Source: Gammaproteobacteria bacterium
GTDB lineage: Bacteria > Pseudomonadota > Gammaproteobacteria > PS1 > Pseudothioglobaceae
Direction: 5' to 3'
Assembly (NCBI GenBank): GCA_029941485.1
Contig: JAPYOZ010000053.1
Location: 1 to 5,397, forward strand
Length of the DNA: 5,397 nucleotides
The stretch's first letter is position 1, and every line of letters begins with the position of its first letter. A program made the translations under genes and the position numbers. Shown here piece by piece: positions 1-5,113 of this stretch. The notes beneath the pieces are model-generated. The model did no database searches. It was not told where the DNA came from and saw nothing but the letters and a program-made list of their open reading frames with translations.

Positions 1-651
1 ATGGAGAACTTCTTACAAAAAATGGAAGAAGGCGATGTTTCTACGGTTAATGTGTTGTTGAAATCTGATGTACGAGGATCAGCACAGGCATTGGTAGAAG
101 CTTTAGAAGAGTTATCAACCGATGAGGTACGTGTTAAAGTAGTTTCAAGCGGTGTGGGTGGTATTAATAATACTGACATTAATTTAGCAGCAACTTCAGA
201 AGCCTTGGTGCTTGGTTTTAATGTACGTGCCGACGCAGTGGCGCGTAGGACAGCTGACAATGAAGGTGTGCGTATTGAGTACTATTCAATCATCTATAAC
301 TTAATTGATGATGTAAAAGCAATTATGAGTGGCATGCTTAGTCCTGAGCTTAGTGAAAATATTATTGGTATTGCTAACGTGAAAGATGTATTTAGATCAC
401 AGAAGTTAGGCGATATTGCTGGTTGTATGGTTGAAGAAGGTGTGGTTAGAAAAGACAGCCCTATCCGTGTGCTACGTGACAGCGTGGTAATTTACGAAGG
501 AGAGTTAGAATCCCTAAGACGTTTCAAAGACGACGTTAAAGAAGTTAAATCTGGCACTGAATGTGGTATCGGCGTTGCAGATTATAAAGACGTTCAACCG
601 GGTGATCAGATTGAAGTATTTGAGCGTATAGAAACTGCGCGCACCCTTTAA
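1..651 (+). CDS. infB: Translation initiation factor IF-2, C-terminal part (5' end outside window)
   Basis: This is the last 216 residues of IF2, the GTPase that brings fMet-tRNA to the 30S subunit and promotes 70S joining. The fragment matches the end of E. coli IF2 almost throughout. It starts in the domain following the GTPase core, with SDVRGSAQAL (22-31) and SSGVGGINNTD (49-59), then GFNVRADA (72-79) and the long helix YNLIDDVKAIMSGMLSPEL (99-117). It finishes with the C-terminal beta-barrel that binds formyl-methionyl-tRNA: GDIAGCMVEEGVV (137-149), PIRVLRD (154-160) and YEGELESLRRFKDDV (165-179). The ATG at base 1 is an internal methionine, because the G domain and N-terminal regions of an IF2 of normal length (700-900 residues) are missing. 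The gene is therefore cut by the window edge, not truncated in the genome. rbfA follows after 6 bases, as in the conserved nusA-infB-rbfA-truB operon. Confidence 0.97.
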   Translation: MENFLQKMEEGDVSTVNVLLKSDVRGSAQALVEALEELSTDEVRVKVVSSGVGGINNTDINLAATSEALVLGFNVRADAVARRTADNEGVRIEYYSIIYNLIDDVKAIMSGMLSPELSENIIGIANVKDVFRSQKLGDIAGCMVEEGVVRKDSPIRVLRDSVVIYEGELESLRRFKDDVKEVKSGTECGIGVADYKDVQPGDQIEVFERIETARTL

Positions 652-654
652 GGA
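650..654 (+). promoter_or_regulatory. Shine-Dalgarno of rbfA, overlapping the infB stop
   Basis: The bases AAGGA begin inside the TAA stop of infB and end 3 bases before the rbfA ATG at 658. This is the only clear Shine-Dalgarno sequence ahead of a plus-strand start in the window. The spacing is shorter than the usual 5-9 bases. It supports 658 as the rbfA start and suggests that termination on infB feeds initiation on rbfA. Confidence 0.6.
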
Positions 655-657
655 CAA

Positions 658-996
658 ATGCCAGAACAACCATCCTATCGAGTTGAAAGAATTAATGAGC
701 TGATTCGTCGTGAATTAGTATTGTTACTAAAAAAAGAAACTAAGGACCCAAGACTACAGTCAGTTAGTATTACTGATGTGCTCGCTAGCCGTGATCTTAG
801 TAGTGCTAAAATATTTTATACCGTACCAGAAAAAGATAAATCTACTGTTGAATCGTTACTGAATAAAGCCAGCGGTTTTTTTCGTTCACGTTTGTCAAAA
901 ATCTTAGATTTGCGACACACGCCAGCACTAAAATTTATTTATGATTCCGCACCTAATACTGGTGCAAGAATTGACGATTTATTGTCTAAACTCTAG
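658..996 (+). CDS. rbfA: 30S ribosome-binding factor RbfA
   Basis: RbfA binds the immature 30S subunit near the 5' end of 16S rRNA and helps its late maturation, notably during cold growth. The 112 residues cover the single KH-type domain. The N-terminal helix RVERINELIRREL (8-20) leads to KDPRL (29-33), a family signature, and SRDLSSAKIF (44-53). The kinked helix LNKASGFFRSRL (68-79) carries the Ala-x-Gly (71-73) typical of RbfA KH folds. LRHTPALKFIYD (85-96) and RIDDLL (104-109) close the domain. E. coli RbfA has 133 residues; the difference is mainly a missing charged C-terminal tail, which is variable in the family. The gene lies 6 bases after infB and 11 bases before truB. Its last codons overlap a promoter-like element described separately. 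Confidence 0.96.
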   Translation: MPEQPSYRVERINELIRRELVLLLKKETKDPRLQSVSITDVLASRDLSSAKIFYTVPEKDKSTVESLLNKASGFFRSRLSKILDLRHTPALKFIYDSAPNTGARIDDLLSKL

Positions 997-999
997 AAT
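971..999 (+). promoter_or_regulatory. Possible sigma-70-type promoter for truB
   Basis: TTGACG (971-976) and TAGAAT (994-999) are each one base from the sigma-70 consensus hexamers and are separated by exactly 17 bases. Transcription would start about 6-8 bases downstream, that is at 1005-1008, on or just before the truB ATG at 1008. The messenger would then be leaderless or nearly so. No Shine-Dalgarno is visible for truB, which fits. The caution is that TTGAC comes from the conserved Ile-Asp of RbfA (IDDLL) and TAG is the rbfA stop, so the match could be a by-product of coding in AT-rich DNA. Confidence 0.35.
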
Positions 1000-1007
1000 T
1001 TAGTCTT

Positions 1008-1919
1008 ATGTCGAGACGCCATCCAAAAGGCAGGGATATTAACGGTATTATCTTGCTAGACAAAGATACAGGCTTAAGCTCAAATGCTGCTTTACAAAAA
1101 GTTAAACGACTTTTTTTTGCGAAAAAAGCCGGACACACAGGTGCACTAGACCCACTTGCTAGCGGTATTTTGCCAATTTGCTTAGGGCAAGCAACCAAGA
1201 TTGCTGGATTTTTACTTGATGATGACAAGCGTTATTTCGTGCGTGGGAAGCTTGGCCAAACGACAGATACGCTCGATTGTGAAGGAAAGGTGGTTAGTAC
1301 ACAGCCTTTTGAGCAACTTAGTGAGGCAGAAGTGTTTGAGACAGCAAAGCATTTTCAAGGTAATATTGAGCAAGTTCCACCGATGTATTCTGCGCTAAAG
1401 AGAGAAGGGCAACCTTTATACAAGTTAGCCAGACAAGGCATTGAAGTTGAGCGCAAAGCACGTCCAGTCACCATTCACGAGATTCGGTGTATCGACTATG
1501 ATAATGGCGTTGTTACTTTGGAAGTGTCGTGTTCTAAAGGTACTTACATTCGCACTTTGATCGAAGATATTGGTAAACAACTTGGTTGTGGCGCACATGT
1601 GATTGAGCTTAGGCGTACCGGTTTTGCACACATCGATGTATCACAAACCATCAAGTTTTCAGATTTGGAAAATTTAGCGACTGACGATTATCAGAGATTG
1701 GACGAGATCATTCTTCCAAGTGATCAAATGTTGCCCAATATTCAAGACATTACGTTGGACAATGAACAAGCCATCGACATTAAATACGGTCGCACCATTC
1801 AATGTAACAGGCAAGGCCTGTTACATAAAGTTAAATTATTTGATCAGAATCAGAATTTTTTAGGCATTGGCGAATTATCCCAAGATGGCACCATTGCACC
1901 CAAACGCTTATTTGTTTAA
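1008..1919 (+). CDS. truB: tRNA pseudouridine(55) synthase TruB
   Basis: TruB isomerises uridine 55 in the T-loop of tRNAs to pseudouridine and also acts as a tRNA-folding chaperone. The 303 residues align along their whole length with E. coli TruB. The N-terminus GRDINGIILLDK (8-19) is typical. The catalytic motif GHTGALDPLASG (42-53) holds the nucleophile Asp48. Tyr76 in DDDKRYFV is the conserved ring-stacking residue, and MYSALK (126-131) and SKGTYIRT (176-183) complete the active site. The last ~60 residues form the gammaproteobacterial C-terminal PUA-like domain ending in GIGELSQDGTIAPKRL. The start is fixed by the alignment, which begins at MSRR in both proteins, although no Shine-Dalgarno precedes it. 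A perfect inverted repeat lies in codons 265-273, and a run of eight T followed closely by six A lies at 1111-1127. Confidence 0.97.
   Translation: MSRRHPKGRDINGIILLDKDTGLSSNAALQKVKRLFFAKKAGHTGALDPLASGILPICLGQATKIAGFLLDDDKRYFVRGKLGQTTDTLDCEGKVVSTQPFEQLSEAEVFETAKHFQGNIEQVPPMYSALKREGQPLYKLARQGIEVERKARPVTIHEIRCIDYDNGVVTLEVSCSKGTYIRTLIEDIGKQLGCGAHVIELRRTGFAHIDVSQTIKFSDLENLATDDYQRLDEIILPSDQMLPNIQDITLDNEQAIDIKYGRTIQCNRQGLLHKVKLFDQNQNFLGIGELSQDGTIAPKRLFV
1802..1826. repeat. Perfect 11-bp inverted repeat with 3-base loop inside truB
   Basis: ATGTAACAGGC (1802-1812) is followed by AAG and then by its exact reverse complement GCCTGTTACAT (1816-1826). The pairing stops at both outer ends (A against A). 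It falls in codons 265-273 of truB, in the C-terminal PUA-like domain. As RNA it would form a stable hairpin; as DNA it is a 25-base dyad. The bases after it (ATAAAGTTAAA) are not a T-run, so it is not a canonical intrinsic terminator for the plus strand, and no T-run follows on the minus strand either. It lies 108 bases before the start of the next gene. Its function is unknown. Confidence 0.85.
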
Positions 1920-1921
1920 TC

Positions 1922-1927
1922 TATAAT
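1922..1927 (+). promoter_or_regulatory. TATAAT -10-like hexamer just before the unknown gene
   Basis: A perfect TATAAT lies 7 bases before the ATG at 1935. No convincing -35 hexamer or extended -10 (TGn) precedes it at 15-18 bases. It is part of CTATAATTTAG (1921-1931), which matches CTAGAATTTAG (993-1003) before truB in 10 of 11 positions. If it is active, the transcript would begin at about the start codon and be leaderless. In AT-rich DNA a chance hexamer is quite possible. Confidence 0.22.
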
Positions 1928-1934
1928 TTAGCGC

Positions 1935-2573
1935 ATGAATACCGGTAAGAATAAAAAAAATGCCTTAGTGGGTTACGGCTTTGATGAAAACTTAATGCGT
2001 AGCGTTAAGGGTGATAGCAGTCTGCGTGACAGTGTTTACAATCGTGAGCGCACGCTTAACTTGGTAGATGAAAATATTGATGAATTACTAAAGGTTATCC
2101 TATTTTTACTATTGTCTACGGGTATTTATCGCATTGTCATTGGCCTTAATAACGGCGAGATTAAAACCTCATCGGTGTTTGACCCCTTTAATGTTGAGGT
2201 GCATTTGGCCGAAGACTTATTGGTGCCAGATTATGTTTTTAATCATTTTGGCAAGATTGCTTTAGATGAAAAAGAAGCGTTAATTAAGCGTTATTACCAT
2301 ATGCTTGAGCATGACCATGCATTCGAGTATTTGTCGGAAGAATGGCAAGCAGCTTTCCATGAGCGTAACGAAACCATGAAGCAACTCACCGATGAAGATG
2401 AGCTGCATTACATTATTGAGCACATTCCTGCACTGCGTAACTTAGAAGGTTATTACTTACGCTCGGCAGTGATTAATTTATTTAATTCAACGATTTCCAT
2501 GTCGTTTAATTGTGATGGCACGCAGATTATGTCGCATAAGAAATTTAGAGAATTTATTGAAGACTACGTATGA
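1935..2573 (+). CDS. Uncharacterised 212-residue protein between truB and purD
   Basis: I do not recognise this protein or any named domain in it. It is probably a soluble protein: it has no signal peptide and starts MNTGKNKKNALVGYGF. A hydrophobic stretch VILFLLLSTG (54-63) continues into YRIVIGL (65-71). This is too short and too interrupted by Arg66 for a confident membrane helix and may be a buried helix-strand pair. The second half is rich in acidic residues, His and aromatics, for example HMLEHDHAFEYLSEEW and HYIIEHIPALRN, which looks helical. It is likely a real gene: the frame is open for 639 bases, it sits 15 bases after truB, and its stop overlaps the purD start in ATGA, which implies translational coupling. 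In E. coli rpsO occupies this place. There is no Shine-Dalgarno; an ATG at 1995 (residue 21) is an alternative start. A role linked to purine synthesis or RNA would be a guess from position alone. Confidence 0.85.
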   Translation: MNTGKNKKNALVGYGFDENLMRSVKGDSSLRDSVYNRERTLNLVDENIDELLKVILFLLLSTGIYRIVIGLNNGEIKTSSVFDPFNVEVHLAEDLLVPDYVFNHFGKIALDEKEALIKRYYHMLEHDHAFEYLSEEWQAAFHERNETMKQLTDEDELHYIIEHIPALRNLEGYYLRSAVINLFNSTISMSFNCDGTQIMSHKKFREFIEDYV

Positions 2574-3838
2574 AGATTTTAGTAATAGGGAGTGGTGGTC
2601 GAGAACATGCCTTAGCTTGGCAATGTGCGAAGTTTGATGAAGTGGAAGAAGTGTTTGTTGCCCCGGGTAATGCAGGCACGCAATTAGAAGGTAAGCTAAC
2701 TAATATCGAGATAGATGCAGAAAATATTGATGAACTTATTAAGTTTGCTAAACAAAATCAAATTGATCTAACTATTGTTGGCCCTGAAGCGCCGTTAGTG
2801 ATTGGTGTGGTGGATAGCTTTCAGGCTCAAGGCTTGGCTATTTTTGGCCCAACTGAGGCGGCATCACAACTCGAAGGCTCCAAAGCTTTTTGTAAAGATT
2901 TTCTTGATCGTAACAACATTCCAACCGCTTACTACGACGTATTCACTGAGGTTGCTCCGGCCATTCAGTACGTTAAAGATAAAGGCACGCCAATAGTGAT
3001 TAAAGCTGATGGATTGGCTGCAGGTAAGGGTGTAATTATTGCCAATACTGAGGCTGAAGCCGTTGATGCTATTAATGATATGCTTGAGGGAAATCGTTTT
3101 GGTGAAGCCGGCTCTCGCGTGGTGGTTGAAGAATTCTTGGTTGGCGAAGAAGCCAGTTTTATTGTGATGGTCGATGGTAAAAATATTTTACCAATGGCCA
3201 CTTCACAAGACCACAAAGCCCGTGATAATGGCGACAAAGGTCCAAACACCGGTGGCATGGGTGCGTATTCTCCGGCACCAATTGTCACTGATGAAATTTT
3301 CAAAAATGTGATGGACACGGTGATTCGACCAACGGTTGATGGTATGGCAAGTGAAGGCAATTCGTACACGGGTTTTTTGTACGCAGGATTGATGATTGAC
3401 CAAAATGGCAACTCTAAAGTATTGGAATACAATTGTCGATTTGGTGATCCAGAAACCCAGCCGATTATGATGCGCCTTAAATCCAATCTAGCCGATTTGT
3501 GCTTATTGGCCACCAAAGGCCAGCTAGATCAAGCCACTATTGAATGGGATGAACGTTCAGCTATGGGCGTGGTGTTAGCTGCTAATGGTTACCCCGATGC
3601 TTATCCGTCTGGCGAGATGATTGGCTTGCCAGCTGATAATGATGAGGCAAAAGTTTTTCATGCCGGCACTAAGATGGATGCCGGCTCAGTGGTGACCAGT
3701 GGTGGTCGTGTGTTGTGTGCTACGGCACTTGGTGCTGATACTAAAGACGCACAAACAAACGCTTATGCGTTGCTTGAAAAAATCAATTGGTCGACAGCGT
3801 ATTACCGTACTGATATTGGATTCAAAGCCATTAAGTGA
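2570..3838 (+). CDS. purD: Phosphoribosylamine--glycine ligase (GAR synthetase) PurD
   Basis: PurD joins glycine to 5-phosphoribosylamine with ATP, the second step of de novo purine synthesis in the cytoplasm. At 422 residues it is close to the E. coli length (429). The N-terminal domain shows IGSGGREHALAW (6-17), PGNAGT (32-37) and GPEAPLVIG (71-79). The ATP-grasp part begins at FGPTEAASQLEGSKAF (92-107) and contains the nucleotide-binding KADGLAAGKGV (145-155), VVVEEFLVGEEAS (184-196), the signature GPNTGGMGAYSPAP (224-237) and the metal-binding EYNCRFGDPETQ (286-297). The C-terminal domain has the usual AMGVVLAANGYP (331-342) and HAGTK (364-368). All expected motifs are intact. Its ATG overlaps the stop of the unknown gene by 4 bases, and its own stop overlaps the rnhB start, so the three genes are probably co-translated. 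purD is often beside purH in gammaproteobacteria, but purH is not here. Confidence 0.98.
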   Translation: MKILVIGSGGREHALAWQCAKFDEVEEVFVAPGNAGTQLEGKLTNIEIDAENIDELIKFAKQNQIDLTIVGPEAPLVIGVVDSFQAQGLAIFGPTEAASQLEGSKAFCKDFLDRNNIPTAYYDVFTEVAPAIQYVKDKGTPIVIKADGLAAGKGVIIANTEAEAVDAINDMLEGNRFGEAGSRVVVEEFLVGEEASFIVMVDGKNILPMATSQDHKARDNGDKGPNTGGMGAYSPAPIVTDEIFKNVMDTVIRPTVDGMASEGNSYTGFLYAGLMIDQNGNSKVLEYNCRFGDPETQPIMMRLKSNLADLCLLATKGQLDQATIEWDERSAMGVVLAANGYPDAYPSGEMIGLPADNDEAKVFHAGTKMDAGSVVTSGGRVLCATALGADTKDAQTNAYALLEKINWSTAYYRTDIGFKAIK

Positions 3839-4392
3839 TTATTGTCGGGGTAGATGAAGCAGGTCGTGGCCCATTAGTAGGTTCAGTGGTAGTCGGTGCA
3901 GTCATCCTACCGAATGATTTTGACTTGCCAGAATTGACCGATTCTAAAAAACTCAGCGAGAAGAAGCGTGAAATACTTTATGCACTGATTACTAATCAGT
4001 GCCGGTGGGCAGTGGGCGAATCAACCCCTCAAGAAATTGATGAAATTAATATTTTGCAAGCCACCATGTTGGCCATGAAACGCGCCGTTGAAAAATTAAA
4101 CGCTAAATATGATCGAGTATTAGTAGATGGCAATCGCTGCCCTGATGTGCAAAATTGCACGGCAATTATTAAAGGTGATTTAACTGAGCCGGTGATATCA
4201 GCCGCATCGATCATTGCCAAAGTAACGCGTGACCATCAGATGGTTGAATTAGATAAACAATATCCAGACTATGGTTTTGCCCAACACAAAGGTTATGGTA
4301 CTAAGTTGCACTTAAGGGCGTTGGAAAAATTTGGTGCAATTGCTAATCAACATCGCACCTCGTTCAGTCCAGTTAGAAGGATGTGCCGGTAG
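3835..4392 (+). CDS. rnhB: Ribonuclease HII
   Basis: RNase HII cuts RNA in RNA-DNA hybrids and starts removal of single ribonucleotides misinserted in DNA. The 185 residues include the full type 2 RNase H core. VGVDEAGRGPLVG (4-16) has the GRG loop and catalytic Asp7 and Glu8; LTDSKKLSEKKR (34-45), EIDEINILQATMLAM (67-81), VLVDGNRCP (95-103, Asp98), KGD (113-115, Asp115) and ISAASIIAKVTRD (121-133) follow. YGFAQHKGYGT (146-156) and HRTSFSPV (173-180) end the fold. The four acidic catalytic residues are thus all present. The start is a GTG inside the purD stop (GTGA). No in-frame upstream start fits better, and the N-terminus is short because the E. coli protein has about 9 extra residues before this core. 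The last 20 bases overlap the oppositely oriented lipoprotein gene. Confidence 0.97.
   Translation: MIIVGVDEAGRGPLVGSVVVGAVILPNDFDLPELTDSKKLSEKKREILYALITNQCRWAVGESTPQEIDEINILQATMLAMKRAVEKLNAKYDRVLVDGNRCPDVQNCTAIIKGDLTEPVISAASIIAKVTRDHQMVELDKQYPDYGFAQHKGYGTKLHLRALEKFGAIANQHRTSFSPVRRMCR
4373..4392. other. 20-base tail-to-tail overlap of rnhB and the DolP-like gene
   Basis: The stop of rnhB (TAG at 4390-4392) lies beyond the stop of the minus-strand gene (TAA on the minus strand, 4375-4373), so both genes use the same 20 bases as coding sequence. The overlap encodes the last six residues of each protein, outside their conserved cores. Around it there is only a weak 5-bp stem GGATG/CATCC (4379-4383, 4396-4400) with no T-run, so no intrinsic terminator is visible for either transcript. 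Confidence 0.9.
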
Positions 4393-5110
4393 TACCATCC
4401 AACTCTCTAATTTGACGTTTGAGTTCGGATTTTTTGACGTCAATTTCGGCTTGTTGTTTTTTTCGCTCGATTTCTTTTTGCTTGGCTATTTCTCTTTGAC
4501 GATCGCGTTCAATTTCAGCAGCAGGACGTGTTTTTAGATAATCAAACAGCTTCACTACTTTACGAGCGCCTTTAGCTTTTACTGCCATTTTCGCCGCTTT
4601 ATCAGCTTCACGTTTAGTAACGGCACCCATTAAATAAATCACTTGGTTTTCAGTCATTACTTGTACGTGTGTCGGATGAAAAACTTCTTGGTCACGGAAC
4701 AATGCCTCAACTTGGATAGTGATGGCCGAATCCTTTGCACGACTCAGTATTCCGCTGTTTGGACCAACTTTAATCTCATTAAAAATTTGTTTGATTTCGC
4801 TCGCTTGCAATTGCGCTTGTTTGCTAATATAGCTACGCATCTCATTGGTAGGGGTTTCACCCGCAATCAACACGGTTTTGTCATAAATTAGAAAATTAAG
4901 GTGCGCATCTTTAATTTCCGTGTCTTCTATTGACCAAGCAACGAGTTTAAAATTTAAAGTTTTATCATCAAGAATAGTGCCCGCACTTCTCCGATCATTA
5001 CTCACAGAGACAACCGAGCCAATTGTTGAAACACCCTGGATAACTGGCAAGCAACTCGTTAATAACAAAGCATTGACCATTAAAAATGTAGTAAAAATAA
5101 TTTTTTTCAT
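4373..5110 (-). CDS. dolP: Dual BON-domain outer-membrane lipoprotein, DolP (YraP)-like, with C-terminal tail
   Basis: DolP is a periplasm-facing outer-membrane lipoprotein that binds anionic phospholipids and supports envelope integrity. The signal peptide MKKIIFTTFLMVNALLLTSC ends in a lipobox (LTSC) with lipidated Cys20; Leu follows it, so outer-membrane sorting is expected. NDRRSAGTILDD (38-49) matches the DolP linker. BON1 spans about 50-115 (VLIAGETP, Gly84) and BON2 about 125-193 (IYLMGAVTKREAD, Gly162), followed by YLK where E. coli DolP ends (191 residues). Residues 194-245 are extra: an Arg/Lys/Glu/Gln-rich segment (AEIERDRQREIAKQKEIERK...) likely to form a helix or coiled coil. E. 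coli Trp127, needed for membrane contact, aligns with Ala129. The gene starts 3 bases after yraN with only a weak GAG upstream, so it is probably coupled to yraN. The family assignment is firm; an identical function is inference. Confidence 0.92.
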   Translation of the reverse strand: MKKIIFTTFLMVNALLLTSCLPVIQGVSTIGSVVSVSNDRRSAGTILDDKTLNFKLVAWSIEDTEIKDAHLNFLIYDKTVLIAGETPTNEMRSYISKQAQLQASEIKQIFNEIKVGPNSGILSRAKDSAITIQVEALFRDQEVFHPTHVQVMTENQVIYLMGAVTKREADKAAKMAVKAKGARKVVKLFDYLKTRPAAEIERDRQREIAKQKEIERKKQQAEIDVKKSELKRQIRELDGTTGTSF

Positions 5111-5113
5111 GAT

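Noticed and set aside
1..3. ATG at the first base as the true infB start
   Set aside because: IF2 is far longer, and the GTPase domain must lie upstream. This methionine aligns within the region after the G domain.
2070..2734. 15-base direct repeat GAAAATATTGATGAA at 2070-2084 and 2720-2734
   Set aside because: Both copies encode the common helix sequence ENIDE in different proteins with AT-rich codons. The flanks diverge, so there is no sign of duplication or recombination sites.
2965..3516. Long open frame on the minus strand inside purD (183 codons)
   Set aside because: It is antisense to the conserved ATP-grasp region of purD, its translation resembles no family, and it has no start context. 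It is a by-product of purD codon use.
3660..3685. Direct repeat ATGCCGGC (3660-3667 and 3678-3685) in purD
   Set aside because: It is short, in frame (His-Ala-Gly and Asp-Ala-Gly) and within a conserved part of the C-terminal domain, so coding explains it.
4379..4400. Possible bidirectional terminator GGATG...CATCC at the convergent junction
   Set aside because: The stem is only 5 bp with a 12-base loop and has no T-run on either side.
4331..4537. Plus-strand open frame with a hydrophobic, Phe/Leu-rich product across the end of rnhB
   Set aside because: It is the complement of the Lys/Glu-rich tail of the DolP-like protein, which produces Phe/Leu codons on the other strand. It has no start signal.
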